NCBI RefSeq assembly: GCF_028464225.1
Contig: NZ_JAQPCN010000005.1
Span: 62,001-126,000, forward strand
Direction: 5' to 3'
From: Zeaxanthinibacter sp. PT1
GTDB lineage: Bacteria; Bacteroidota; Bacteroidia; Flavobacteriales; Flavobacteriaceae
Length of the DNA stretch: 64,000 nt
The notes below the pieces were generated by a model that saw only the letters and a program-made list of their open reading frames with translations, was not told where the DNA came from and ran no database searches. Positions within the stretch are counted from its first letter, which is position 1. Each line of letters begins with the position of its first letter. Made by a program: the position numbers and the translations under genes. This document shows positions 1 through 9,422 of the stretch, piece after piece.

Positions 1-1971
1 GAGTGGTTAAGGATGCCTGAAATCAGGAGACTTTTACCGGCCGAGGTGCAGTTCACCAAATTCCTTTGGGAAAGACCAACACAAGGTGCCGAAGTGGCCA
101 CGCTTTACGCGCTTAAATCTAACAGGGACAATGAACCTCGTATCAGTGGTGATGTAGTAAGTGATGCCCGTGCTCAATTTGACCAGTTTAACCGCCCTGC
201 CGTAGGGATGGACATGAATGTCCGGGGTGCCAAGGAATGGGAGAAACTGACCAGCGAGGCCAACCTTAACAATACAGGTATCGCCATTGTATTGGACAAT
301 AAAGTATACACAGCTCCCGGGGTATCCCAGGTAGGTGGAATCTCAGGAGGAAGCTCAGAGATCACCGGTACATTTACAGTGAACGAGACCAAGGATATAG
401 CCAACGTTCTTAGGGCTGGTAAGTTACCGGCATCGGCAGATATCATCGACTCTTTCGTCGTTGGTCCGTCGTTAGGGCAGGAAGCTATAGACAGTGGTTT
501 TATGTCGTTCCTGATCGCAATGGTCTTGGTATTGATTTGGATGATCCTTTACTATGGTAAGGCAGGTGGCTTTGCAGATGTTGCATTGGTATTTAACATC
601 GTCCTAATTTTTGGAGTATTGGCCAGCCTGGGTGCGGTTCTTACGCTGCCTGGTATCGCCGGTATTGTATTAACTATCGGTATGTCTGTGGATGCTAACG
701 TACTGATCTTTGAACGTATTAAAGAAGAATTAGCTAAAGGAAAAGGTAAAGGACAGGCTATTGCGGATGGATTTGGTAATGCGCTTTCATCTATCCTGGA
801 TGCGAACATCACAACTGGTCTAACCGCACTGATTCTTTTAGTATTCGGTTCCGGACCTATTAAAGGGTTTGCGACTACCCTGATCATAGGTATCCTTACT
901 TCCCTGTTCACGGCCATATTCATTACTCGATTATTAGTAGACTGGTATATTTCCGGGAAAGGGAGATCTCTTGATTTCAGTACCGGGATGACTAAGAACC
1001 TCTTTAAGAATATCAATGTCAATTTCCTTGGAAAACGAAAGATAGCTTACATCATCTCTTCCATCCTGGTAGTGATTGGTATTGCTTCCCTAGTAACGCA
1101 AGGGTTAGATCAGGGTGTTGACTTTGTCGGAGGACGTAATTACCAGATCCGTTTTGTAGATCCGGTGAGTCCGACAGAGATTACAGGTGAATTAACCGAA
1201 GTTCTTGGAAGCGCAAGTGCCAAAACTTATGGTGACGCTAACCAGATCATGGTGACCACCAAGTACAAGGTAGATGTACAGGGTACAGAAGTAGATAACG
1301 AGATCCTTGGTCTCCTTTTCACTTCCCTGCAGAAATACCTTCCGGATGGTGCTACCTACGAGGATTTTGTTCCCGGTGGTACTAATGAAGATATTGGGGT
1401 GATGAAGTACCGAAAGGTGGGCCCGACTATCGCGGATGACATTAAGAAGAACGCCTTACTCGCGGTAATTGGATCCCTTGCAGTGGTATTCTTATATATC
1501 CTATTGCGATTCCGTAAGTGGCAGTTCTCACTGGGAGCTGTAATGGCAGTATTCCACGATGTGATGATCGTATTGGGTATCTTCTCGCTGACCAGCAAAT
1601 TTATGCCGTTTAGCATGGAGATCGACCAGGCATTTATTGCGGCGATACTTACGGTGATCGGGTACTCCCTGAATGATACAGTGGTAGTGTTTGACAGGAT
1701 TCGGGAGATCATCGCGGAGCGTGGCTGGAAAGCCGGTGAAAACACCAATCTGGCACTGAACAGTACATTGAGCCGTACCCTGAACACCTCGCTTACTACC
1801 CTCGTGGTATTACTCTCTATTTTTATCTTTGGTGGTGAGTCACTCAGAGGGTTTATGTTCGCAATGATCGTCGGTGTAATTGTGGGTACCTACTCTTCCT
1901 TGTTCATCGCAACTCCTGTGATGTTTGACACGCTGAAATCATCAGTAAGAGAAGGGATTGAAAAAGAATAA
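1..1971 (+). CDS. secDF: Protein translocase subunit SecDF (fusion), 5'-truncated by window edge
   Basis: C-terminal part of a SecD-SecF fusion, the inner-membrane accessory of the Sec translocon that uses the proton motive force to help pull exported proteins across. The frame is open from base 1, so the true start lies upstream. Visible are the end of the SecD periplasmic region, SecD helices with the motif GMSVDANVLIFERIKEE, a join near base 1015, the SecF start with GVDFVGGRNYQIRF, and SecF helices with GYSLNDTVVVFDRIRE. Fused SecDF is usual in Bacteroidota. The gene ends at TAA 1969-1971 and a hairpin terminator follows. Identification is firm; the missing N-terminus is caused by the window, not by damage. 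Confidence 0.97.
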   Translation, partial: EWLRMPEIRRLLPAEVQFTKFLWERPTQGAEVATLYALKSNRDNEPRISGDVVSDARAQFDQFNRPAVGMDMNVRGAKEWEKLTSEANLNNTGIAIVLDNKVYTAPGVSQVGGISGGSSEITGTFTVNETKDIANVLRAGKLPASADIIDSFVVGPSLGQEAIDSGFMSFLIAMVLVLIWMILYYGKAGGFADVALVFNIVLIFGVLASLGAVLTLPGIAGIVLTIGMSVDANVLIFERIKEELAKGKGKGQAIADGFGNALSSILDANITTGLTALILLVFGSGPIKGFATTLIIGILTSLFTAIFITRLLVDWYISGKGRSLDFSTGMTKNLFKNINVNFLGKRKIAYIISSILVVIGIASLVTQGLDQGVDFVGGRNYQIRFVDPVSPTEITGELTEVLGSASAKTYGDANQIMVTTKYKVDVQGTEVDNEILGLLFTSLQKYLPDGATYEDFVPGGTNEDIGVMKYRKVGPTIADDIKKNALLAVIGSLAVVFLYILLRFRKWQFSLGAVMAVFHDVMIVLGIFSLTSKFMPFSMEIDQAFIAAILTVIGYSLNDTVVVFDRIREIIAERGWKAGENTNLALNSTLSRTLNTSLTTLVVLLSIFIFGGESLRGFMFAMIVGVIVGTYSSLFIATPVMFDTLKSSVREGIEKE

Positions 1972-1994
1972 GTAGGACATTCTATAAAATTAAG

Positions 1995-2028
1995 AACCGC
2001 CGGGCCTTTTAGGAACGGCGGTTTTTTT
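1995..2028 (+). terminator. Rho-independent terminator after secDF
   Basis: Seven-base arms (1995-2001 and 2017-2023) around a 15-base loop, followed by a run of T. It lies 24 bases after the secDF stop and ahead of the convergent ABC gene. Confidence 0.8.
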
Positions 2029-2039
2029 ATGCTTTAAAT

Positions 2040-3299
2040 TCAGGGAACGATCACTTCCCCGACAGAACCTTGGGGCCTGGTATTGAGCTGGAATATCTTT
2101 TCTGGTTCCAGGCCGTGTTCTTCCCTGTGCGAAACGTAGATGATGGCGGTCCTGCTTTGCCGGGCCATGGCATTAACTAAACTGACCACCAGGGCAGCAC
2201 TGTCATCATCCAGGCCTGCAGTAGGTTCATCCAGGATCAGTAAGGGGGGATGCTTTACCATTGCGCGGGCACACATGACCAGTCGCTGTACTCCTTCTGA
2301 TATTTCGTGGAAGTAGTGCTGACTATAGGGATCGAGCCGCAGGAAACGCAACCAGTCCCGTGCGAGTTCCTGCTGTGTGGCGGTAGGCTGAGTATATAAC
2401 CCGATAGAATCGGTCAATCCCGAAATGATCATATTTTCAAGGCTGTGGTAGCCGCGAAAACGATCAATCATGGCCGGGCTGAAATAACCGATATGATGTT
2501 TAAGGTCCCATACGGTTTCTCCACTTCCTTTCTGGTGACCGAAGAGGTGCAGGTCTTGTCCATATGCCTTTGGGTTGTCTCCACTGATCATGGAGAGCAA
2601 AGTGGATTTTCCGCTGCCGTTTTCCCCACGGAGTTGCCAGTATTCACCTTTCCTGATCTCCCAATTTATGTCTTTTAGGATAGTTCTATCTCCATAGGCC
2701 ACGGATACACGGGTAAACCGAACCAGCAGGCCTTGGTCAAAACCTGCTTCCCCGGGTGGGGGAGGAATGTTATCAGCAAGCTGGGCTTTACCCGGATCTT
2801 GACTGGGCTCTGACTCGTTCTTATCAATCTCTACCAGTTCCCCCCCATTGAGGTATGCCAGCCGGGAAGCAAAAGGCAGCATATCGGACCTTCGGCTCAA
2901 TATTTGTATGATAGGTATTCTATCGGATAATTCGGTCAGTAATTTTTCCAGGGAATTGACCGAGGGCGCATCCAGGTTGTCAAAAGGATTGACAAGGATA
3001 AGGTAGTCCGGCTCTTTTTTTAATAGATAGGTAAGCAGGGCTTTTTTGCGTTCCCCGCTGGACATAGTTTTTAATTCCTGCTGTTCGGGGTCTGTCAGTA
3101 TATGTTGATCATGCCTGGCTTCTTCCTCCAGGAAGCGGTCCAGGGCACTCTTGGAATACAACGCCCCTGCTTTTCTGCCAAATGGTTCAAAGTCTTTAGG
3201 GGCATTACCTTCTAAGAGGGATGTGATAAATTCTCCCCTGCGGGAATCATTATCTGTAAATACAGCCCAATGTGCGAGTCTGCTCATATCCTGGATCAT
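2040..3299 (-). CDS. ModF/PhrA-like tandem ATP-binding cassette protein
   Basis: Soluble protein of 419 residues with two ABC-type halves and no membrane helices, like ModF/PhrA (molybdate-type ATPase homologues). The C-terminal half (about residues 185-419) is complete: Walker A GENGSGKST, a signature-like ISEGVQRLV, and Walker B LLILDEPTAGLD. The N-terminal half keeps a signature (MSSGERKKALL) and a Walker-B-like YLILVNPFDNLD but shows no P-loop, and the acidic pair of Walker B is altered, so it probably does not hydrolyse ATP. Start ATG at 3299; an in-frame ATG at 3287 is also possible. No permease is adjacent, so a transport role is doubtful; the physiological role of this family is unclear. 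Confidence 0.85.
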   Translation of the reverse strand: MIQDMSRLAHWAVFTDNDSRRGEFITSLLEGNAPKDFEPFGRKAGALYSKSALDRFLEEEARHDQHILTDPEQQELKTMSSGERKKALLTYLLKKEPDYLILVNPFDNLDAPSVNSLEKLLTELSDRIPIIQILSRRSDMLPFASRLAYLNGGELVEIDKNESEPSQDPGKAQLADNIPPPPGEAGFDQGLLVRFTRVSVAYGDRTILKDINWEIRKGEYWQLRGENGSGKSTLLSMISGDNPKAYGQDLHLFGHQKGSGETVWDLKHHIGYFSPAMIDRFRGYHSLENMIISGLTDSIGLYTQPTATQQELARDWLRFLRLDPYSQHYFHEISEGVQRLVMCARAMVKHPPLLILDEPTAGLDDDSAALVVSLVNAMARQSRTAIIYVSHREEHGLEPEKIFQLNTRPQGSVGEVIVP

Positions 3300-3353
3300 T
3301 TATACTGACGTAATAAAGATAAGGTTTCAGGCAGGAGTCTGGAAGGCTGTAAT

Positions 3354-3848
3354 TTATGGGTTAGTCTTCTGATACGCGATACTGTCGCCCACTTGTATGC
3401 CCAGTTCCCGGCTGAGGCCTGCATTGATCTCCAGGACATATTGTATCGGAACGCCGGAACTTATACTTGTTTCGTTATATGGTTCGGCATTTTCTTTGAT
3501 CGATGCTACTTTCATATCACTGATCAGGTAGAGGATATCCAGTGGGATCTGTGTGTTCTTCATATAAAAACTATGGATGCGCTCATCGGGGAAGATAAAG
3601 AGCATACCCCTGTCTTTCTCCATCGACTGCCGATACATTAAGCCGGTCTGAGTTTCGTATTCATTGTCGGCAATCTCTATATCAAAGCTGCTGACCAAGC
3701 TGTCCGTTGCCTTGCGGTAGACCTGCAATTCGCCTTCTTTTGTAAAATTAATGACCTTGGTGGCCACTTTAGTTTTAGGCTCTTCCTTACAGGCAAGGCT
3801 GAGAAATCCCAGGCAGAGTATCAGTATTTTTATAAATCCCTTAGTCAT
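3354..3848 (-). CDS. DUF192 family lipoprotein
   Basis: Protein of 164 residues with a lipoprotein signal peptide (lipobox LSLAC, Cys20) and a single DUF192 domain (about residues 50-160) recognised by the GLMYR ... MLFIF ... SFYMKNTQIPLDILYL pattern. It should be anchored in the envelope, facing the periplasm. The biochemical role of DUF192 is not established. It is transcribed in the same direction as lgt, with its start 15 bases after the lgt stop. Lgt would be the enzyme that lipidates it, but co-location alone does not show a special link. Confidence 0.9.
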   Translation of the reverse strand: MTKGFIKILILCLGFLSLACKEEPKTKVATKVINFTKEGELQVYRKATDSLVSSFDIEIADNEYETQTGLMYRQSMEKDRGMLFIFPDERIHSFYMKNTQIPLDILYLISDMKVASIKENAEPYNETSISSGVPIQYVLEINAGLSRELGIQVGDSIAYQKTNP

Positions 3849-3863
3849 GTGAATACTATTTTT

Positions 3864-4793
3864 TTAAGCGGTTCTGCGAAACATAAAATAGAGCCCGATA
3901 ATAATAAAAGGTATGCTCAACCACTGGCCGGTAGATAATAGTCCCAAGGATTCTTCAAAACCACCCTGGCTCTTTTTAACGAACTCCACAAAGAAACGCA
4001 CTGTCCAGAGCATAACCAGGAAGGTCCCGAACAGGAAGCCGGCCTTGTTTTTCTTATCGGTGTGCCAGTAAAAGTAGTACAGGACCAGGAAGACAAAGAT
4101 ATAGCAGATACCTTCGTATAGCTGTGCGGGATGCCTGTAGGGAATGGCCTGCAGGTATTCTGAAAATTGTGGTTTATTCTCCAGTGCGGCATAGGCAGCA
4201 TTTACCGTTCTTTCCCCGGTTATTTCCATCACCCTGTAGGCGGGCATATCGTCAGAATCCCTGACAAACCTGGTCGCCAGGGCAAAAGAAGAATCGGTTT
4301 CTTTTCCATTGATCTCCGAGTTAAAGAAATTTCCGAGGCGGACACAGAACGCGCCGATGGATACAGGGATCACGATTCGGTCCAGGATCCAGAGTAACTT
4401 CATATCCGGGTATTTCCTGGTGTATAACCACATCCCGATAATTACTCCTATGGCTGCGCCATGACTGGCTAAGCCGGCAAAACCGGAAAAGGTATACCCG
4501 TCAGCTGTTTCTCGTATAGGGAGTAGTATCTCCAGGAGGTGGTCCTGGTAGTATGCCCAGTCATAAAAGAATACGTGTCCCAGGCGGGCACCAAGCATAG
4601 TAGCCACAACGGTATAGATGAAGAGGGAGTCCAATTGCTCCATGGTCTTCTTCTCGTTCTGGAAAATCCGTTTCATCAGGTACCAGCCTAATCCGAAAGC
4701 GATGATCCATAACAAGTTGTAATATTTGATCTGGAGAAAACCTAAGTTAAACAGGGTGTCGTCCGGGTTCCAGGTAAAACCTAATGCGTACAT
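3864..4793 (-). CDS. lgt: Prolipoprotein diacylglyceryl transferase
   Basis: Inner-membrane enzyme of 309 residues that moves diacylglycerol from phosphatidylglycerol to the lipobox cysteine, the first step of lipoprotein maturation. Seven or so hydrophobic segments are visible, and the Lgt signature region RLGNFFNSEINGK is intact, as is the GLASHGAAIG segment. Length is normal, slightly long because of an insert around residues 165-215. Start ATG at 4793. It sits directly upstream of the DUF192 lipoprotein gene. The window encodes several lipoproteins (SusD, SGBP, two GH16, 12425-13648) that would be clients. Confidence 0.96.
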   Translation of the reverse strand: MYALGFTWNPDDTLFNLGFLQIKYYNLLWIIAFGLGWYLMKRIFQNEKKTMEQLDSLFIYTVVATMLGARLGHVFFYDWAYYQDHLLEILLPIRETADGYTFSGFAGLASHGAAIGVIIGMWLYTRKYPDMKLLWILDRIVIPVSIGAFCVRLGNFFNSEINGKETDSSFALATRFVRDSDDMPAYRVMEITGERTVNAAYAALENKPQFSEYLQAIPYRHPAQLYEGICYIFVFLVLYYFYWHTDKKNKAGFLFGTFLVMLWTVRFFVEFVKKSQGGFEESLGLLSTGQWLSIPFIIIGLYFMFRRTA

Positions 4794-4917
4794 GTGGGTT
4801 GTTTTAAGGCCCTAAGATAATAAAATTGGCCAGAGGGAAAGGCGTTGCGAAAAGGGATATATTGCTGCTATCCGAAGTGATTAAAATTACACTAAAATTA
4901 GTGATAGGTACCGGCTT

Positions 4918-5139
4918 TTAGGGGACAGGGTCATATCCGTGTCCGCCCCAGGGATTACAACTGAATATGCGTTTCAGGGAAAGCCATCCGCCTTTGAAAA
5001 GGCCGTGTTTCTGCAGAGCCTCCAGGGTGTACTGTGAACAGGTGGGGGCATAGCGGCAGCTGGCAGGTGTCAGCGGGGAAATAAAGCGCTGGTAGAACCT
5101 CACCAGTAAGACAAAAGGAGCGATCAGGATCTTCTTCAT
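4918..5139 (-). CDS. yidD: Membrane protein insertion efficiency factor YidD
   Basis: Small protein of 73 residues with the full YidD pattern: an N-terminal hydrophobic/amphipathic stretch, then [27 protein letters not shown] with its conserved cysteines, and the C-terminal GGHGYDPVP. YidD assists YidC-dependent insertion of inner-membrane proteins at the cytoplasmic face. Start ATG at 5139, 37 bases after the cysS stop on the same strand, so it may be co-transcribed with cysS. The family is usually 70-90 residues, so this is complete. Confidence 0.95.
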   Translation of the reverse strand: MKKILIAPFVLLVRFYQRFISPLTPASCRYAPTCSQYTLEALQKHGLFKGGWLSLKRIFSCNPWGGHGYDPVP

Positions 5140-5176
5140 GGGGTTAGCTCTGTGGGCGTTAAAAGTTGTAAAGGGT

Positions 5177-6658
5177 TTAACTCATGCTGAAGGTAGTCCC
5201 TTCTTTCCCGTCCTTCAACTGTATTCCCAAGGCAGCGAGTTCATCCCGGATTTTGTCCGAAGTTTTAAAATCTTTATTCGCCCTTGCTTCGTTTCTGAGA
5301 GATATGAGTAGTTCTACTACATCCGGTAATTTATCCGACTCACCCTGGTTGGCTGTTTTCGCTTCCAGCCCGAGGACTTCAAACACAAACCCCTTCATGG
5401 TTTGCTGCAACTCATTTTTATCTTCCTGGCTGATCGTTTCCTTTCGTTCTTTGATCTGGTTGATATGCTTAACCGCCTCAAAGAGCTGTGCGATAAGAAC
5501 AGGAGTATTAAAGTCGTCGTTCATGGCATCGTAACACTGCTGTTTCCACGATGCGATGTCAAAATCTGATTTATCCGAAGCCGGTAGCCATTCTATGGCC
5601 TCCATAGCCTCCATCAGCCTGTTATAGCCCTTCTCAGAGGCTAACAGGGCAGAATCGCTAAGGTCCAAAATACTGGAATAGTGGGCTTGCATCATAAAGA
5701 ACCGGACCACCGATGGACTGAACGGTTTACTGAAGATCTTATTCTGACCGGTAAAAATTTCTGTAGGTAATACGTTGTTCCCGGTAGATTTTGCCATTTT
5801 TTTCCCGTTCAGGGTCAGCATATTGGCATGCATCCAGTATCGAACAGGGCTCACCCCGTTACTGGCTTCTGCCTGGGCGATCTCGCATTCGTGGTGTGGG
5901 AATTTGAGATCCATACCTCCACCGTGAATATCAAATTCTTCGCCGAGGTATTTGGTGCTCATTGCAGTGCATTCCAGGTGCCAGCCGGGAAATCCATCAC
6001 CCCAGGGTGAAGGCCATCGCATAATATGCTGTGGTTCTGCCTTCTTCCATAGGGCAAAATCCTGTGGGCTGTTTTTTTCATCCTGTGCGGCCAGTTCCCT
6101 GGTATTGGCAATCATATCCTCCAGTTTCCTGCCGCTGAGTTTACCGTATTCGTGCTTCTGGTTAAATTTCTGTACATCAAAATATACAGACCCGTTACGC
6201 TCGTAAGCATATCCCTTTTCCAGGATATCCTTGATAATTTCTATCTGTTCAATAATATGCCCGGTAGCCGTCGGTTCTATGCTTGGGGGCAGCATATTAA
6301 ATTGTTGTAATATATTGTGGAAGTCAACGGTATAGCGTTGTACGACCTCCATAGGTTCTATCTGTTCCAGCCGTGCTTTCTTGGCGATCTTATCTTCTCC
6401 TTGCTCGGCATCATCCTCCAAATGGCCGGCATCCGTGATATTACGTACGTAACGAACCTTAAAACCCAGGTGTTTCAGGTAGCGGAAGATCATGTCAAAA
6501 GACATGAATGTCCTGCAATTCCCTAAATGCACATTGCTGTAAACCGTAGGGCCACAGACATACATGCCCACATGACCTTCATTCAGCGGGCTGAATTCTT
6601 CTTTTGTACTGCTAAGGGAGTTGTAGAGCTTTAAGGTCTGAGTCTTGTATAATTGCAT
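5177..6658 (-). CDS. cysS: Cysteine--tRNA ligase
   Basis: Class I aminoacyl-tRNA synthetase of 493 residues that charges tRNA-Cys. The HIGH-type motif appears as NVHLGN in the N-terminal part and the KMSKS loop as KMAKSTGN near residue 287. Zinc-site residues can be followed through [10 protein letters not shown], the [10 protein letters not shown] segment and HHECE. The C-terminal anticodon-binding and DALR-type region ends in a short Lys/Asp-rich tail. Start ATG at 6658. It follows folE by 15 bases on the same strand, giving a likely folE-cysS-yidD transcription unit. Confidence 0.97.
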   Translation of the reverse strand: MQLYKTQTLKLYNSLSSTKEEFSPLNEGHVGMYVCGPTVYSNVHLGNCRTFMSFDMIFRYLKHLGFKVRYVRNITDAGHLEDDAEQGEDKIAKKARLEQIEPMEVVQRYTVDFHNILQQFNMLPPSIEPTATGHIIEQIEIIKDILEKGYAYERNGSVYFDVQKFNQKHEYGKLSGRKLEDMIANTRELAAQDEKNSPQDFALWKKAEPQHIMRWPSPWGDGFPGWHLECTAMSTKYLGEEFDIHGGGMDLKFPHHECEIAQAEASNGVSPVRYWMHANMLTLNGKKMAKSTGNNVLPTEIFTGQNKIFSKPFSPSVVRFFMMQAHYSSILDLSDSALLASEKGYNRLMEAMEAIEWLPASDKSDFDIASWKQQCYDAMNDDFNTPVLIAQLFEAVKHINQIKERKETISQEDKNELQQTMKGFVFEVLGLEAKTANQGESDKLPDVVELLISLRNEARANKDFKTSDKIRDELAALGIQLKDGKEGTTFSMS

Positions 6659-6673
6659 CCGGAGTGTGGGCGG

Positions 6674-7354
6674 TTAAAAGTTGGTATCCAGGTTAATGTA
6701 GTCCAGGAATTCTCTTCTGGTGGCATCTTCTTTGAATTTTCCACCGTATTCTGCGGTAACAGTGCTGCACTCCACATCCCTGATCCCCCTTGAGTTTACA
6801 CAAAGGTGTTTGGCATCGATCACGCAAGCTACATCTTCTGTTCCAAGGACTTCCTGCAGCGCTTTTACAACCTGCTTATTCATGCGTTCCTGCACCTGGG
6901 GGCGCTTGGCATAATAATCCACGATACGGTTCATCTTAGAAAGACCAACTACGGTACCGTTAGAGATATATGCTATATGCGCTTTACCTACGATGGGGAG
7001 TAAGTGGTGTTCACAGGTAGAATACACAGTGATATTCTTCTCCACAAGCATCTCGCCATACTTGTATTTATTCTCAAAGGTAGATGCTTTAGGCTTGCGT
7101 TTTGGATGAAGACCTCCAAAGACCTCCTGTACATACATTTTAGCAACCCTCAAAGGTGTTCCCCTGAGGCTGTCGTCCGTCAGGTCTAACCCAAGGGTAT
7201 CCATGATCTGTCTTACGTTCTCTTGAATTTTAGAGATTTTCTCTTCATCACTGAGTTCAAAGGCGTCTTTCCTTAGTGGGGTCTCCCCGGTAGAAGATTC
7301 ATGATCGTCTCCCATGCTTTCCAGCTGCTCTTCCAAATGGCTTTCAATTTTCAT
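6674..7354 (-). CDS. folE: GTP cyclohydrolase I
   Basis: Cytoplasmic enzyme of 226 residues converting GTP to 7,8-dihydroneopterin triphosphate, the entry step of tetrahydrofolate synthesis. The zinc ligands are present in TCEHHLLP and in KHLCVNSRGI. The catalytic domain covers about residues 45-223; the first 40 residues are a charged, probably flexible extension. Start ATG at 7354. A TATCTTTG -7 box reads on the minus strand at 7380-7387, but I see no good -33 box. folP, a later enzyme of the same pathway, is at 22968-23816. Confidence 0.97.
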   Translation of the reverse strand: MKIESHLEEQLESMGDDHESSTGETPLRKDAFELSDEEKISKIQENVRQIMDTLGLDLTDDSLRGTPLRVAKMYVQEVFGGLHPKRKPKASTFENKYKYGEMLVEKNITVYSTCEHHLLPIVGKAHIAYISNGTVVGLSKMNRIVDYYAKRPQVQERMNKQVVKALQEVLGTEDVACVIDAKHLCVNSRGIRDVECSTVTAEYGGKFKEDATRREFLDYINLDTNF

Positions 7355-7379
7355 TGGTCAAAATGACTTTTTCAAAAGT

Positions 7380-7387
7380 CAAAGATA
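7380..7387 (-). promoter_or_regulatory. Candidate -7 box for folE
   Basis: Reads TATCTTTG on the minus strand, matching the Bacteroidota TAnnTTTG consensus, 25 bases before the folE start. No TTG at the expected -33 distance, so this is tentative. Confidence 0.4.
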
Positions 7388-7494
7388 TACATAATATGGC
7401 ACTTTATAGCCCTAAACACGGCCTTCACAACATAAATTAGTGTTAAGCCTGCTCCCTGCCTACTTTTATTCCCGATCATGATTACTGCCAATTT

Positions 7495-9300
7495 ATGAAG
7501 GGGAAATGTGCGCTTGTTTTACTGGGCCTCATACTCGCAATCCATAGCCTGTCTGCACAGGTATCTGCCGATTGTGCGAGTGCTATCCCTATTTGTAGTG
7601 ATACCCCGGTGAACGGGGGGACCCAGGGTTTTGGAGTTGACGATTTTAATGGAGCTTCAGAGACCGGGTGCCTGGAGGAAACCAGCAGTGGGGCTGTTGA
7701 GTCCAATTCTGCCTGGTACAGGTTCCGGACAGGTGCATCGGGTGAACTCGGGTTTAATATTGGATTTGACACCGATGAAGATTGGGATTTTGCCTTGTAT
7801 AAAGCAACAGACTGTAATGATCTCGGGGAGCCTGTACGCTGTAATTTTTTTGATAATAGTGACGAGGAGGCTTATATGGGAGTAGGGGAAGATCCTACCG
7901 GGAGTACGGATACCGTCCTGTACGAAAAGTGGTTGTCAGTAGAGCCCGGTGAAGATTATTACCTGCTCATCAATAATTTCAGCAATACCAACTCTGGTTT
8001 TTCCATACAGTTTACGGGAAGGATATTTGAAACTAACCCGGATGATGCCCTGGATTGTTCAATAATTGATAACCTGCTAGGCCCGCCGGTAGTTGCCTGC
8101 GATAACGAAACTTTTGTCCTGGATGCCGATACGGATGATGCCAATGACTATTCCTGGTATAGAGACACCGGTGCCGGCTACCAATTATTGTCCGGTGAAA
8201 CAGCTTCCACCTACGAGGTTTCCCAATCGGCTATGTACCGCGTTGTGGTCGGCCTGGATGATGGCAGCTCAATAGTCAGTGATGTACAGGTTGCCTTTAC
8301 CGAGGCTCCAACTTCCTACCTTGCTTCTGACGAAACATATTGCTCAGATGAAGGCTATATAGATCTTTCCCAGAAAGATGAGGAGGTCCTTGGTCCCCAG
8401 GATCCCGAAAAGGTGAGGGTAAGCTACCACAGGAGTCTTTCCGAGGCCATGGAAGGGATCAATGCCTTGCCGAGGGAATACCCGCTGATGATCGGAACAG
8501 AGACCATATTTGCGCGGACCACCTCTATGGAAAACTCGGGTTGCTTTGATGCCACCTCTCAATTTGAACTGACGGTGGGAAGCAGTCCTCTTGTGAACTT
8601 TGAAACTGACGTTTATATCTGTGAAAGCAGGGATGCCATAGTTATAGGAGATTTAACGCCAAACCCTGATTACTCCTACGCCTGGAACACCGGGGCAGAC
8701 AGCCCATCAATCGGGATTACGGAAGAAGGGACTTATAGTGTGATCATAACTAATACCGCGGACGGGCTTAATTGCTCTAAGACTGTGAATGTCGAGGTGG
8801 TGGTTTCCCTGGCTCCGAAGATTACCGAGGTGATCATTGATGACCTGAGGCCGGAGAATTCTGTAGAAATCATCACGGATATCACGGGGGAATTCGAATT
8901 CCGGATTGATGACGGACCTTTCCAGCCCGATGGACGGTTCACGAATGTTGCTCCCGGCATACATACGGTGACCATCAATGATCGTAAAGGATGCGGACAG
9001 GTCACTGAAACCATTACCGTGGTGGGCTATGTGAAATTTTTTACTCCTAATGGGGATGGAGTAAACGACGAGTGGGAAATTGTCGGGCTCGATGCCTTAG
9101 AGGATCCTTTGCTGCATATCTTTGATCGCTATGGTAAGGTGCTAAGGGTAATGGATAAGAGCAGCCTGGGGTGGAATGGCACCTACGAGGGGCAAGACCT
9201 CCCGGAGGCGGACTATTGGTTCAGGCTTTCCTATATCGATCCCAGGGGACAAAGAGTAGAAGCCAAATATCTGAATGCACATTTTTCCCTTACCCGCTGA
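7495..9300 (+). CDS. Secreted T9SS type B protein with gliding motility-associated C-terminal domain
   Basis: Exported protein of 601 residues. Residues 1-21 form a signal peptide ending in LSAQ. Residues 22-180 are an Asp/Gly/Cys-rich domain with WYRF, DWDFALY and YYLLINNF segments, probably a beta-sandwich. Residues 185-510 hold Ig-like or PKD-like modules. The last 90 residues start with FFTPNGDGVNDEWEI and contain FDRYGK and GWNGTYEG, the type B (TIGR04131-like) T9SS sorting domain, which directs outer-membrane secretion. The gene is followed by a paralogue at 9423 with the same N- and C-terminal domains. The function of the N-terminal domain is unknown; adhesion or surface roles are plausible. 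Confidence 0.9.
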   Translation: MKGKCALVLLGLILAIHSLSAQVSADCASAIPICSDTPVNGGTQGFGVDDFNGASETGCLEETSSGAVESNSAWYRFRTGASGELGFNIGFDTDEDWDFALYKATDCNDLGEPVRCNFFDNSDEEAYMGVGEDPTGSTDTVLYEKWLSVEPGEDYYLLINNFSNTNSGFSIQFTGRIFETNPDDALDCSIIDNLLGPPVVACDNETFVLDADTDDANDYSWYRDTGAGYQLLSGETASTYEVSQSAMYRVVVGLDDGSSIVSDVQVAFTEAPTSYLASDETYCSDEGYIDLSQKDEEVLGPQDPEKVRVSYHRSLSEAMEGINALPREYPLMIGTETIFARTTSMENSGCFDATSQFELTVGSSPLVNFETDVYICESRDAIVIGDLTPNPDYSYAWNTGADSPSIGITEEGTYSVIITNTADGLNCSKTVNVEVVVSLAPKITEVIIDDLRPENSVEIITDITGEFEFRIDDGPFQPDGRFTNVAPGIHTVTINDRKGCGQVTETITVVGYVKFFTPNGDGVNDEWEIVGLDALEDPLLHIFDRYGKVLRVMDKSSLGWNGTYEGQDLPEADYWFRLSYIDPRGQRVEAKYLNAHFSLTR

Positions 9301-9422
9301 TTAGATTATGTTTCCGGAATTAAAGTCCGGTACTTCTTCGAAAAAAGCGTCTTACGCATAATAAATCCTCCCGGGGGCTAGTTATACTATAAAATTGTTT
9401 GAACACTTTAGCTCCCATCTCC

